A stretch of 47,386 bases of DNA from a virus. A program made the position numbers and the translations under genes. The notes under the pieces are model-generated. The model was not told the DNA's origin and searched no databases. It was given only the letters and a program-made list of their open reading frames with translations. Position 1 is the first letter of the stretch, and every line of letters begins with the position of its first letter. Positions 23,095-32,724 of this stretch are shown here, piece after piece. The stretch is taken from the IMG/VR virus record IMGVR_UViG_3300049218_000031, positions 1-47,386 of that record. One strand, written 5' to 3'.

Positions 23095-26000
23095 TGCCCC
23101 CGGACGGGAGCACCAGCGGCTGGTCGGGCTTCAACACGATCTACGACACCGCGCCGCCGACCCAGCCGGTTACTCCGCAGAGTAACGAGGCACCAGGCGG
23201 CTGGTCGGGCTTCAGCACGATCTACGACACCGCGCCGCCGGCCCAGCCGGTTACTCCGCAGAGTAAGCCAGCCGGTCAGGGCATCCTGCAGACCGCGCAT
23301 GACCTCGCCTATGGTATGGCCGCTAATGGCGTGGACCTCGGCAAGACAGGCGTGGGGCTGCTCCAGCTTGTCGCCCGGCCAGATACCAACGCACCAGCCG
23401 TCCCGGCGCGGGCTAAACCAACCGGCTTGCCGGTCAACACACCCGACTTCACGCCGCCGCCGGAGCCGGTGAACCCACTCGGCACGACGCCCCAGCAGAT
23501 CGCCGCCGGCCAGCAAACAAAAGCGCAAGAAGCTGCCAGCTTGTTGGGGTTGCAGCAGCGGTTGTCGAACACCGAGCAGGGGCTGACCAACCAGATCAGC
23601 CCGGAGGGCCAGGCCGAGCTTAACTCGTCGCTCAACCCGCTCGCCAAAGACAGCGCCTACACCCACCCCTTGGTGCAGACCGCGCTCCTCAAAGCCGGAA
23701 GCCAACTGCCGACGTTGCTGGCGGCCCTCATTCCCGGCACTTTCGCCGCCAAGATCGCGGCGCGCGGCATCGAGGCCGCGGCAGCCACGGGGGCTGCGAC
23801 CAACGCGGGCTTGAGCGCCGGGTCGGTGATGAGTGCTGCGTCTGACGTGGTGAACCAAACAACCGATGCCGATATGCGCAACCCGCGGAGCGCGCTCTAC
23901 AACCCGACCTATGCCGCGTTGCGCGCCAAGGGCACGCCGGTGGGCCAGGCCAAGGCAGCCCTGGTGGACAAGATCACCGGCGTGCTGCCGCTCGTCGCCG
24001 GCGCCGTGGGCGCGATGGCGGGGAACATCAGCGGTGGCACTGTCGCCCGGCTGGTGGGTAAGGGCGCGACCGACACGCTGCTACGACGCGCCGCCAGCGA
24101 GGGCCTGGCGAACGCCGCCGGCGGCGCGGCCATGATGGGGTCGACGACGGCAGCCGCCGATCAGTCCGCCGCCAACATCAACGGCAGCAGGGCCGACTGG
24201 CATGACGTGCTGATGCAGTCGGCCAAAGGCGCGTTCCTCGGCATGTCAATGGGTAGCCTGGTGGGCGCGCTATCACGGCACGCGCCGGAGGTGCTGGCCA
24301 AGGGCAGCGCCGAGCACGTCGCGACACCGGAGGGTGCGGCGGTGAACGCGGCCACCCATGCGGATATGGGGACGACGCCGGGTGCAGCACCCGCACCGCC
24401 GCCCAACATGGACGAGGAAGTGCCAGAGGATTACTACGATCATCACGGAGACGAGGATGAGGAACCAGCGCCGGCCAAGCCCCAGCAACCAAACGCCGCG
24501 CAAGCCGACGATCAAAAGCCAGCGACACCAGCAGGAGTTGATGAGGCTCAGGCTTCAGCAATCCGGGCAGCCACGGAACCAGCGGAAACGAAACTCGTTA
24601 CCCCTGCCGAAGCAACGGTTGCCCCAGCCGCCGTTGAAAAAATAGCCGCGCTCGCGCCGGCTCCCTCGGCGCCGAAGCCGTACATCATGCCCTTCGAGGG
24701 GTTGCATGACCCGGTGCCGGTGGCCAAGCCGGCGGATGTCGAAGCTGCCACCAAGCTGATCACGAGCCGGGCGGCGCGGATGCTGCGGGCGATGCCGGGC
24801 GTGTCATCTTCCGAGGAAGGCGCTGTCTCGCATATCGTAAACAACCTGGTCGCCCAGGCGCACGCGGAGTTGCCGTACCATGACGGCCCACCGGTGGAGA
24901 TGGTGAAACAGTTCGCCGCCACGAAGCCCCTGCAAGACCGCATCGGCGCGGCACTGTCGGACTATCGGAACCAGCGTGACGAGGCGGTGCGTGCGCCTGA
25001 TGCCGAGCCGGAAGCCTATGGTCCGGCAGCCGTGGACACCAGCGAGGCGGCGGCGCAGTCGCGCGTGCGCAGTCAAGACCTCTACAAGCCAGGCAACGAG
25101 GGCGAGCTTCTAAGCCGGATCAACGACAACGAAAGCAACACCACCACCTATGCCCGCGCCAAGGCGATGGTGGCGGAGCGCGGCGGCGCGGCGCACCCGG
25201 TCTACCAGGACGTTCTGGACCTGAACAAAGGCCGCGGCGGGGATAACAGGTTCAAGCAAATCCGGCTCGACCGCGCCCGCGGCGCCGAGCGCGCCTATCT
25301 GAAGGCCGAGGCCGAGCGCCACGACAACGAGCGGCCGCCAGCGGAGCATGAACTGCTTCAGCAGGAGCCGCCGCCGCTTGGCCGCGAGCGTGATGATGCG
25401 TTCTGGGCGCGGGTGCAGCGCGCCGTGAGGCGCGGCGAGGATGCTGGCACACCGATGCCGAGGGGGAGTTTTCTCTATCGAGCGGCCAAGGCGCTGGATG
25501 GTGTGCGTGCTGATCGCGGCCCTGATGCGCTGCCGGATAAAGTGCTCACGGCAAAAATGCGCAACGATGAGTTTCTGGCGCGCGCCAACGAGCCAGGGCT
25601 GGCGAACAACAAAGACATCGACACGCTTGGCCACGTCTCGCTCTCAGGCAGAGACGCGGCGCATGAAGACGATGACGAACCCACGGAGCTATACAAGCGC
25701 GACGGCGCCGCGCCCGAACCCTTGAACGTGAAAAGCACCAACGCCCGCAATGACCCCAGCCGCGTCAAGCGCGGCGCCGAGGCGATGACCGGGCGGCTGC
25801 GGTTGCAGCAGGGGCTGAACAAAGATGCCGGCATCCACTCCGATGACATCCGCGATGTTGAAGACTTCCTGCACTTCCTTGGGCCGCATCTGACCAAGGA
25901 TACCGGGCTGTCCGTGCGGGCGAACGCGGGCGAGGGTGTGCACGGCATGTTTGACCCGAAGACGCGCATCGTGAACATATACAAAAAAACGATTGCCGAT

Positions 26001-29000
26001 GGTGAGCTTACCCGCACTGCCGTGCACGAGCTTTGGCATAGTGTGGAGACCGCGCTGACGCTTCGCGACAAGATTGCTTTGCGTAAGGAGTACGCCAAGC
26101 AATATGCCAAATTCATAACCAAAAAACCCTGGATGGAAAACTTTGGCGCGGCACAGAAAGACGGCACGCGCGGGTTGAACGATGTGCTGACTGGCAAGAA
26201 CGCGCAGGATTTTGTTGCGCGTTACGGCGGCAATGAATCAATCATGGACCAAGTGCGTGTGACCGGCGCGTATGATAAACCAGTTGTCTCGCTGATCCCC
26301 ACCACCGAGAATTATCGTTTCTTTAACTGGCATGAATACTTTGCCGAGACGATGAGCGATAAGTATTTCAAGATGCGAGACCTGGAAGACGAGCGGGTGC
26401 GCTCGATCGTGGGGCACTTGCGCAGCTTCATACAGGTAATCAAGAGCCGCATCGCGCGGCTGTTCGGCGGCGACGTGAGCGGACGCATCTATGAGGGCTT
26501 CGCCAACAAACAATTCTCGCACCGGCAAGAAGCACTGCAAGCCTACGACGCGATCCAGTTTGCGCGCCAGCTACGCAACAACCCGAAAAATATCATCCAG
26601 GGGGTGCAACCTTCGTTGTACGATCCGGTGGCGAAAGCCATCCGCGATGCGTTCAACTCCAACACGACGCCGATGAACATGGTGCGCAGCGGGCTGGCTC
26701 ATCTGGCCAGCGGGCAAGACCTGGCCCGCGCCGGCGAGAAGCTGTTCGATTGGACGCCGACGACGCGCACCGGCACCGAAAGCACCGAGCCGCCGAGCCA
26801 CACATTTCAGAACGCGCTCAACCACATGGCGACCCACGCCCAGCATTTTGCGGACAAATATGCAGGCGTGCAGCACACGCTGCTCCGCTACATGGCAAAG
26901 GCGAAGCCAGACGATGCCGCCAACTTCTCGGAAGTGATGGCGCACTCGACCCACTACAACTACGACCCGGCGCGGGCGCCCAACAGCAAAGCCAAACCAA
27001 AAACGGCGACTGCCGTGCAGCGGCTTGAGCGGCACCGAGAGGGGCACGCCAATTTCAAAAAGCTAAGCCCCGAAGCGCAACACACGTTAAAGCTGGTGCG
27101 CGACGCGCTGCACAAGGCGCGCTACGAGGTGGCCGAGGAAGCCGTGCGTGCGACGATCACCGAAGCGCACCAGGGCAAGATGCGCGAGGCGCTGGCCGGC
27201 AACACGCTGGTGCATCCCGGCACGACCTTGCGGATCGACCGCGGCGAGATCGAGCGCCAGACACAACGGTATATGAACCGTGCCGAGACCGATGCGGACA
27301 AAGATTTCTTTGGTGGTGCGGTCCATAAAATCCTGAACACCCAACGGCGTGCGCCGTTCCAGCATGAAAATTATTTTCCAGAACGCCGCTACGGCACACA
27401 TGCTGTAGAGTATTGGGACCAACGGCCAGAAGAACACTCGTTCAGTAACGAGCAGGACATGCTCGACTTCGCGAAGAACACCGACCTCTACATTAAAGGA
27501 AGCTCGACCAAGCATTTTGATGCCGCCGGCAACGAGATTGACAAAGACGATCCGGCGGCACCGCCGATTGCGCGTTCCGAGTACGTGGCGCGGACCCAGA
27601 ACCACGGCCTGGAATTTTTTGACACCCCGGCCAAGGCGAAGGCCCGTGTTGCGGAGCTACGCAACCACCCGGCAAACAAATACAAAGTGCACGACGCGGC
27701 GCACACCAACCGCAGCTTGCAGTCCGCGAACAATATCAGCCCCGCCATGTTGGGGGTTTTGAAGTCCGCGCTGGGCAAAACCGCCCAGGATGGCAATGAC
27801 ATGGCCGCGATCGACCATGCGCTGAACGAGGCCATCGTCAATTTGCTGCCGCCAAACTCGGTGCGGTATGGTGCGCTGCGCCGGCGCAATGTCATGGGCG
27901 CGTCCAAGGACACGCTGCGCGTGGTGCATGATTATTTCCTGGGCGCAGCCAACACCGTGGGCCGACTGAAATATGGCGGCGAGGCGGACAACGCGCTCCT
28001 CGCGATGCACGAGCACACCGAAGCGATGAAGGACGCCAATGACGGCATGACGCATGTGCGGCAGGAATTGGTGAAGGCAGCCGACTTGCGCCGCAAAGTA
28101 AGCCCGCTCGACATCGGCACCAGTTCAAAAGCTCTAAACTTTATCCGCGTGGCCCAGCAATACGCCTTCGTTAACTACATGACGACCGCCGCGTTTAATA
28201 TGGTGCAGTTGGCCCAGCCGTGGATGACCGGGATGCCGTATCTGGGGGCACGTTATGGCATCGTGGCGGCGAACCGAGAGATGGGCAAAGCTCTGGCGCG
28301 GCTTGGCTTCGGCGGCGGCGTCATCAAGGAAGGCGCGATGCAGGAGTACAACGCGATCCGCAACGCGGTCAGCAAAGACTTCAAGACGAACGGGGATTAT
28401 GTCAGCATCATCAAGGCGCGGCTGGCCCGGATAGCCAGCACGCCGGCGGAGAAGGCACTGGCGGCGGAGCATAGCGCGATGCTGGACAAGCTCTCCAACG
28501 ACAGCGCCCTGGGTCACAGTGGTGCCGGGCTGCAGGTCCGCCAGATGCTGACGATGCCGGGCAAGTCCGTGGCGTCACGCGCCCTGCACGCCGCCGAGGA
28601 GGCCACCCGCGCGATGCCGACCGCGATCGAGGTGGCCAACCGGGCCATGCTGGGCATCGCCACCTACGAACTCCACAAGGCCAAGACCGGCGACAAAGAC
28701 CTGGCCTACCAGGAAGCGCGCAAGGCGATCAAGGAAACGCAGGCAGATTACGGCGCTCCGAACGCGCCGCTGATCATGCAGGGCAGCCGCCACCCGTACC
28801 TGTCGCCATTCTTCACGTTCAAAAAATATGCCCAGATGATCTACAGCCTCATCGGCACCCACCTGTACCAGTGGTTCGCTGGCGAGGATAAAGAGACCCG
28901 CCGGATCGCCCGTCGCACGATGGCCAACACGCTGTTCATGCACGCGATGGTGACGGGGATGCACGGCTTGCCGATCGGTGTGGTGCTGACCACCGCCGCG

Positions 29001-29783
29001 GTTGTCTCGCTGCTTCTGGGTGAGGATAAGAGTTTCAACTATGACCAGTGGCTGCACGAGATGGGCGGCAAGCTAGGGCTGACACCCAAAGAGATCGACG
29101 TGTTCGCCAACGGCCTGCCGACGATGGCTGGCGTAAACGCCACGGGCCGCATGGGCTTGTCATCGCTGGTGCTGGACGACGCGCCGACCGAAAACGATTG
29201 GGGTGGCTGGACGCAATGGGTGGGCGACCAGTTGCTTGGTGCGCCCGGCCAGGTGCTAGGAGAAATACCGCAGGCCATGTCGAACATCCGCCACGGAAAT
29301 TTCGACAAGGCTGCGATCAACCTAATGCCAGCGGCCATCCGGGACAAGCTGCGCGCTATCAACTACGCAGAGCACGGTATCGTTAATAACGAAGGCGACC
29401 AGCTTGCGCCGCCGCTGCCGTGGAACCAGGTGCTCGGCCAGGCGTTGGGCTGGGAGCCAGACACCGTGGAGGAAACCTACGCCGCCCGCGATGCCGGCCT
29501 TGCCGCCAAGGACACCTACCGCCAGGGACGGGCGACGGTGCTCGAGCAATTCAGCGCGCAGTACGCGGCGGGGGACTATGCCGGCGCGCAGCAGACGCTT
29601 TCTGCCTACAACGCGACGGTCCCAGGCAGCGTGAAAATAAATTTCTCGACGGCGCTGAAGTACATGCGCACGACTGACAAGGCGGTGAGGTCCGGCCTCA
29701 TCGGCAGCATGGGCTTCACGAAGAAAGAGGGCTACCTCGCGACGCCGATGGGCAACTACAACCTGCCGCAGCAAGCCCCGTAA
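23094..29783 (+). CDS. Giant ejection protein with HExxH metallopeptidase-like domain (gp16-position)
   Basis: 2229 residues, TGATG-coupled to the previous gene, the last and largest of the internal virion set. Residues 8-62 are a tandem 27-residue repeat. About 200-400 contain Gly/Ala-rich membrane-prone helices (QLPTLLAALIPGTFAAKIAA, ITGVLPLVAGAVGAMAGNIS). Residues 978-982 are HELWH, followed by NWHEYFAETM (Glu1081 and Glu1085), the arrangement of a gluzincin-type zinc protease. A long helical region follows. Near the C-terminus YLSPFFTFKKYAQMIYSLIG and MHGLPIGVVLTTAAVVSLLL are hydrophobic. It is probably injected to form an envelope channel. The protease could cut host or virion proteins; activity is unproven. 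Confidence 0.72.
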   Translation: MPPDGSTSGWSGFNTIYDTAPPTQPVTPQSNEAPGGWSGFSTIYDTAPPAQPVTPQSKPAGQGILQTAHDLAYGMAANGVDLGKTGVGLLQLVARPDTNAPAVPARAKPTGLPVNTPDFTPPPEPVNPLGTTPQQIAAGQQTKAQEAASLLGLQQRLSNTEQGLTNQISPEGQAELNSSLNPLAKDSAYTHPLVQTALLKAGSQLPTLLAALIPGTFAAKIAARGIEAAAATGAATNAGLSAGSVMSAASDVVNQTTDADMRNPRSALYNPTYAALRAKGTPVGQAKAALVDKITGVLPLVAGAVGAMAGNISGGTVARLVGKGATDTLLRRAASEGLANAAGGAAMMGSTTAAADQSAANINGSRADWHDVLMQSAKGAFLGMSMGSLVGALSRHAPEVLAKGSAEHVATPEGAAVNAATHADMGTTPGAAPAPPPNMDEEVPEDYYDHHGDEDEEPAPAKPQQPNAAQADDQKPATPAGVDEAQASAIRAATEPAETKLVTPAEATVAPAAVEKIAALAPAPSAPKPYIMPFEGLHDPVPVAKPADVEAATKLITSRAARMLRAMPGVSSSEEGAVSHIVNNLVAQAHAELPYHDGPPVEMVKQFAATKPLQDRIGAALSDYRNQRDEAVRAPDAEPEAYGPAAVDTSEAAAQSRVRSQDLYKPGNEGELLSRINDNESNTTTYARAKAMVAERGGAAHPVYQDVLDLNKGRGGDNRFKQIRLDRARGAERAYLKAEAERHDNERPPAEHELLQQEPPPLGRERDDAFWARVQRAVRRGEDAGTPMPRGSFLYRAAKALDGVRADRGPDALPDKVLTAKMRNDEFLARANEPGLANNKDIDTLGHVSLSGRDAAHEDDDEPTELYKRDGAAPEPLNVKSTNARNDPSRVKRGAEAMTGRLRLQQGLNKDAGIHSDDIRDVEDFLHFLGPHLTKDTGLSVRANAGEGVHGMFDPKTRIVNIYKKTIADGELTRTAVHELWHSVETALTLRDKIALRKEYAKQYAKFITKKPWMENFGAAQKDGTRGLNDVLTGKNAQDFVARYGGNESIMDQVRVTGAYDKPVVSLIPTTENYRFFNWHEYFAETMSDKYFKMRDLEDERVRSIVGHLRSFIQVIKSRIARLFGGDVSGRIYEGFANKQFSHRQEALQAYDAIQFARQLRNNPKNIIQGVQPSLYDPVAKAIRDAFNSNTTPMNMVRSGLAHLASGQDLARAGEKLFDWTPTTRTGTESTEPPSHTFQNALNHMATHAQHFADKYAGVQHTLLRYMAKAKPDDAANFSEVMAHSTHYNYDPARAPNSKAKPKTATAVQRLERHREGHANFKKLSPEAQHTLKLVRDALHKARYEVAEEAVRATITEAHQGKMREALAGNTLVHPGTTLRIDRGEIERQTQRYMNRAETDADKDFFGGAVHKILNTQRRAPFQHENYFPERRYGTHAVEYWDQRPEEHSFSNEQDMLDFAKNTDLYIKGSSTKHFDAAGNEIDKDDPAAPPIARSEYVARTQNHGLEFFDTPAKAKARVAELRNHPANKYKVHDAAHTNRSLQSANNISPAMLGVLKSALGKTAQDGNDMAAIDHALNEAIVNLLPPNSVRYGALRRRNVMGASKDTLRVVHDYFLGAANTVGRLKYGGEADNALLAMHEHTEAMKDANDGMTHVRQELVKAADLRRKVSPLDIGTSSKALNFIRVAQQYAFVNYMTTAAFNMVQLAQPWMTGMPYLGARYGIVAANREMGKALARLGFGGGVIKEGAMQEYNAIRNAVSKDFKTNGDYVSIIKARLARIASTPAEKALAAEHSAMLDKLSNDSALGHSGAGLQVRQMLTMPGKSVASRALHAAEEATRAMPTAIEVANRAMLGIATYELHKAKTGDKDLAYQEARKAIKETQADYGAPNAPLIMQGSRHPYLSPFFTFKKYAQMIYSLIGTHLYQWFAGEDKETRRIARRTMANTLFMHAMVTGMHGLPIGVVLTTAAVVSLLLGEDKSFNYDQWLHEMGGKLGLTPKEIDVFANGLPTMAGVNATGRMGLSSLVLDDAPTENDWGGWTQWVGDQLLGAPGQVLGEIPQAMSNIRHGNFDKAAINLMPAAIRDKLRAINYAEHGIVNNEGDQLAPPLPWNQVLGQALGWEPDTVEETYAARDAGLAAKDTYRQGRATVLEQFSAQYAAGDYAGAQQTLSAYNATVPGSVKINFSTALKYMRTTDKAVRSGLIGSMGFTKKEGYLATPMGNYNLPQQAP
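23170..23185. repeat. Palindrome TTACTC-CGCA-GAGTAA, copy 2
   Basis: Perfect arms; in frame as V-T-P-Q-S-N. Flanks match the copy in the scaffold gene at 4295. Confidence 0.85.
23251..23266. repeat. Palindrome TTACTC-CGCA-GAGTAA, copy 3
   Basis: Perfect arms; in frame as V-T-P-Q-S-K, in the second unit of the 81-bp tandem repeat. Right flank AAGCC matches the copy near 37285. Confidence 0.85.
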
Positions 29784-29785
29784 AC

Positions 29786-32650
29786 CTAAATTGTGCCGGT
29801 CAGCGACTTGATCGGGATCGTGACCGCGCTGACCTTGCCGCGTGTCGAGTGCGACGTGCCGGCGCCCATGACGACGCGCTGCTCGGCGGCACCGATGTTG
29901 AGGCGCAACCCCTCCAGCACGCTCTTGCGCTGCAGCCCGCGCGAGCGCAGCCAGTCATAGAATGTGTCAGTCCGCAGATGGATCAGGCCCGCGGCATTGT
30001 CGACATGCACGTCGAGCGCGCGCAGCCGCTCGGCACCTGGCTCGATCTGGACGGGGAAGCCTTGCTTGCCGGGTGATGTTTCCAGAGTACGATCATATTT
30101 CGTTTCGGCTAGATACGCGCCCAGCATCTCCGCGATCCGCAGCGGGCTGTCAGCGCCGATTGAAGGTGTGGTCGAGCGATCAAGCCGCAACGACGTTAAC
30201 GTATCGACACAAAACATCTTAAGTTGTTGTAATGAGAAATCCACCAGGTTTAGCTTTCTTGCAATCGCTGCGCCTGCTAGTAGAACAGCCATGCTTGCGA
30301 TCCAGAACCGCTCATCGGGTACGGCGTTGCACTCTTTGTTGAGCATGTCGTTCAGTGTGGCCACTATATGTTGTGCCTGCACATGATTTTTCCCCAACCA
30401 CTCGGCGTAGACCCGTCCCGCCTGGCCGTAGTTGCTGAGTGCCGCGGCGGCGATCCGCGACGCCTCGGACGAGGTGATGACCTGTGGGGCCGGGGGCACG
30501 CGCCACTCGAACACCCGGACGCCACCAGCATCGGACCCTCTCGTGGCTTCGCGGGCAATCTCCAGGATGCTCTGGTTGGACGCCGTTACCATCATGGTCT
30601 GCCATTTGCCAGACACCTGCATGGTGGTGTTGGCGTTGAGCCGGGTGCGCTCGCGTCCAGTCGTGAGCGCGAATATCAAAGTAGCCAGCTTGTCGGTCTT
30701 GTCCTGGCTGGACAGCCGCACCTCATCCCAGAAAAAGGGCAGCGAATGGATGGCGCCCAGGCGCTTGAGCGACGACAGCGGGGTGTCGTCAAGCGCCTGG
30801 GCGCTGTCCGTGGGGTGCCCCCAGACAGCGGCGGCGATGCTCATGGCGGTGGTCTTGCCGATGCCCGTCTCCGGGCTGTAGGCCGAACCGAGCAACCCGC
30901 GGTGCCCGGTGAATTTGACCAACGGCCCGGCAAAAGACGCAGCAAGAATAGCGTCGAGCGCGGGGCGCTGCTGGTCAATAATAAACTTGGCAGTCTCTTT
31001 CCATTTGTCCAGGCTGCCCACCGGCTGCCAGGCCGAGAGCATGGCAGTGTCCGATCGCGACGCACGCTCCGGGCCGTTGGGGGTGAAGGTCACATTGTCA
31101 TAGGCGAAGCCTTTTGGCATATCGCCATCGCCGACCCAACCGAGCGCCGGCGTGATGACGCCGTTGCCACTGGCATTTTGAAGCTGTTTGATCCACGACA
31201 TCACGAACCCCATAAACGGTTTGACCTCGGTAGGGTCGAGAAACATATCCTGCCGCGCCATGAGCGGCGAAATCGTTTGTGCCGTAACCTTGTCCGCCGG
31301 TACAACGGCGTTGCCGGCGGGCTTACCACCCAAAAAAAATTTGAAGTTCAACTGCGCCGATCCCTCCGGGGACTTGTCCAACCAAGGGTCGGCGACCTCG
31401 TAGGCGCAGACACTGACATTCCTTTGTACTTTCTGGCCGTCTTTGCCCTCAACCTCGTAGTTGAACCGCACGCCGCCACCGTTTTGGTAAAAAGCTGGTG
31501 GCAAGCTGACCGACTGTGGCGATGTCGCGTCAGTGAAATGAAACGGTGTCTTACCCGCCTGCCGATGCGGGCATGTGTTGCAGGCGCCGCTCGGAAACGC
31601 ATTGTGCAAGGTGGCGCAGCTAGGCCAGCCGATCGCGTCGTTGCTGGCTTTGCGCGCCGCCACTTTCTCATCGAACTTGGCGTCCGTTGCCGCTGGCGTG
31701 TACTCAGGGTGCCCGCGCGAAAGCTCATGCGCCCAGGCCCTTCCGTCCTCCACGAAGGTGGACATCAATATGACCAAAGGCCAGATGCCGCCGCCGGAGT
31801 GGTAGGCACCGTGGTCCGCCAGCGTGGTGGCGATCATCGGGCAGGCTGCCGCCAGCGCGTCCATCTCGACCGGCTTGCTCTGCAGAGTAATGCCGGCGCT
31901 GAACTCCGATTGTTTTGACAGTGGCGCCCTGCTCTCAAACTGCACGACGTTGCTCGGCAGGATGTCAGCCAGGGACTCCTTGAAGGCTACCTCCGGCACG
32001 TCATGCGCGTTGATTTTTCCGAGCGTGTGGCAGAGCGTCATGGGTGAGTATTTGGAATTGAACGTACCGGGAATGCGCAGCAGCCGCGTGATGTCGGTGG
32101 CGACGTTGGCATCGTGTGCCAGCCCGGCCTGACTGGCAGCGGTGGCGAGCGAGCGCGCGATGACCTGCCACTCGGCTGGCTGAAAGAACTTCTCCATGAC
32201 CCAGATGACATGGATGCCGCCGCCGCCCGACGCGGTGATGGTCGTAGGCTTCGGCAGGTTGCGGCTGGTGACAAAAACGCTTAGTGCGCGGAGCGCATCA
32301 GCGGTTGTGGGGTAGGCGTTTGGCTTGACATCAATGTCCAGGTAAAAACATTTGGAGCCGAGCGTGCTCGCCTTGCTTCGCTTGGCGCCAGGCAGGGGGG
32401 TGTACCCGTTTATAGTTTGCTTGCGGTCATGCGCTGCAGTCTGCAGGCTCATGCAGACGAACACGTCGATGAATTTTTTTGATTGGTAGCTGACGGAGTT
32501 TAGGGCTTCCTCGATCGTCCGGCACGCTTGGCCTGACATGTCTGATGAACCGTCCGCCTTGGGCGGTCTTTTGGAATGGATGTTCCTGTAGGCGTGCGGA
32601 TACTCCGACCACGGCAGCACACGTTCAAGAAATGCTTGTGTCTGATCCAC
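29786..32650 (-). CDS. Primase-helicase: AEP-like primase N-terminus with superfamily-3/DUF927-like helicase
   Basis: 954 residues, GTG start with AGAGG upstream. The N-terminal half fits an archaeo-eukaryotic-type primase: YLDIDV (Asp105, Asp107) as the metal motif, GGGGIHVIW (His147), and DITRLLRIPGTFN (186-198). A Cys345/Cys357/Cys360/His362 cluster (CNTCPHR) may bind zinc. The C-terminal half has Walker A ETGIGKTT (GK598-599) and Walker B FFWDE (Asp642, Glu643), as in DUF927-type helicases. Such fusions start and drive phage replication forks. It is last in the leftward block, and a terminator-like hairpin lies before it. Residues ITLQSKP correspond to a degenerate palindrome copy. Confidence 0.8.
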   Translation of the reverse strand: MDQTQAFLERVLPWSEYPHAYRNIHSKRPPKADGSSDMSGQACRTIEEALNSVSYQSKKFIDVFVCMSLQTAAHDRKQTINGYTPLPGAKRSKASTLGSKCFYLDIDVKPNAYPTTADALRALSVFVTSRNLPKPTTITASGGGGIHVIWVMEKFFQPAEWQVIARSLATAASQAGLAHDANVATDITRLLRIPGTFNSKYSPMTLCHTLGKINAHDVPEVAFKESLADILPSNVVQFESRAPLSKQSEFSAGITLQSKPVEMDALAAACPMIATTLADHGAYHSGGGIWPLVILMSTFVEDGRAWAHELSRGHPEYTPAATDAKFDEKVAARKASNDAIGWPSCATLHNAFPSGACNTCPHRQAGKTPFHFTDATSPQSVSLPPAFYQNGGGVRFNYEVEGKDGQKVQRNVSVCAYEVADPWLDKSPEGSAQLNFKFFLGGKPAGNAVVPADKVTAQTISPLMARQDMFLDPTEVKPFMGFVMSWIKQLQNASGNGVITPALGWVGDGDMPKGFAYDNVTFTPNGPERASRSDTAMLSAWQPVGSLDKWKETAKFIIDQQRPALDAILAASFAGPLVKFTGHRGLLGSAYSPETGIGKTTAMSIAAAVWGHPTDSAQALDDTPLSSLKRLGAIHSLPFFWDEVRLSSQDKTDKLATLIFALTTGRERTRLNANTTMQVSGKWQTMMVTASNQSILEIAREATRGSDAGGVRVFEWRVPPAPQVITSSEASRIAAAALSNYGQAGRVYAEWLGKNHVQAQHIVATLNDMLNKECNAVPDERFWIASMAVLLAGAAIARKLNLVDFSLQQLKMFCVDTLTSLRLDRSTTPSIGADSPLRIAEMLGAYLAETKYDRTLETSPGKQGFPVQIEPGAERLRALDVHVDNAAGLIHLRTDTFYDWLRSRGLQRKSVLEGLRLNIGAAEQRVVMGAGTSHSTRGKVSAVTIPIKSLTGTI
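31875..31890. repeat. Palindrome TTGCTC-TGCA-GAGTAA, copy with one mismatch
   Basis: Five of six arm pairs. On the coding (minus) strand it is read as T-L-Q-S-K, the same frame as the VTPQS copies, inside a linker between the primase and zinc-cluster parts of the primase-helicase. Confidence 0.6.
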
Positions 32651-32670
32651 TGAACCGAAACCTCTGGATG

Positions 32671-32702
32671 AAAACCCCCTCCACCCGGTAGAGCGAAGGG
32701 GG
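32671..32702 (-). terminator. Terminator-like hairpin between ssb-like gene and primase-helicase
   Basis: On the minus strand CCCCCT (32702-32697) pairs with AGGGGG (32680-32675) across a 16-base loop, part of which can extend the stem with T-G and C-G pairs. TTTT (32674-32671) follows. This looks like a weak intrinsic terminator or attenuator that would lower primase transcription relative to the upstream gene. Confidence 0.55.
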
Positions 32703-32724
32703 AATTAGTCACACGCGATCTGCT

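Larger units (their letters stand above)
23118..23279 (+). repeat. Two tandem 81-bp repeats at the 5' end of the giant gene
   Basis: Units start at 23118 and 23199 and encode 27 residues opening with GWSGF(N/S)TIYDTAPP and containing QPVTPQS. Each unit carries one copy of the TTACTC-CGCA-GAGTAA palindrome (23170-23185 and 23251-23266), so the palindrome was multiplied with the unit. The two units differ at only a few bases until the end of the second. Confidence 0.85.

Noticed and set aside
22983-23858. Leftward frame with repeated LTLRSNRLG units
   Set aside because: It is antisense to the start of the giant protein; the repeats are the tandem 81-bp repeat read on the wrong strand.
30368-31918. 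Long rightward open frame (over 500 codons) opposite the primase-helicase
   Set aside because: GC-rich antisense shadow; the leftward frame has primase and helicase motifs.
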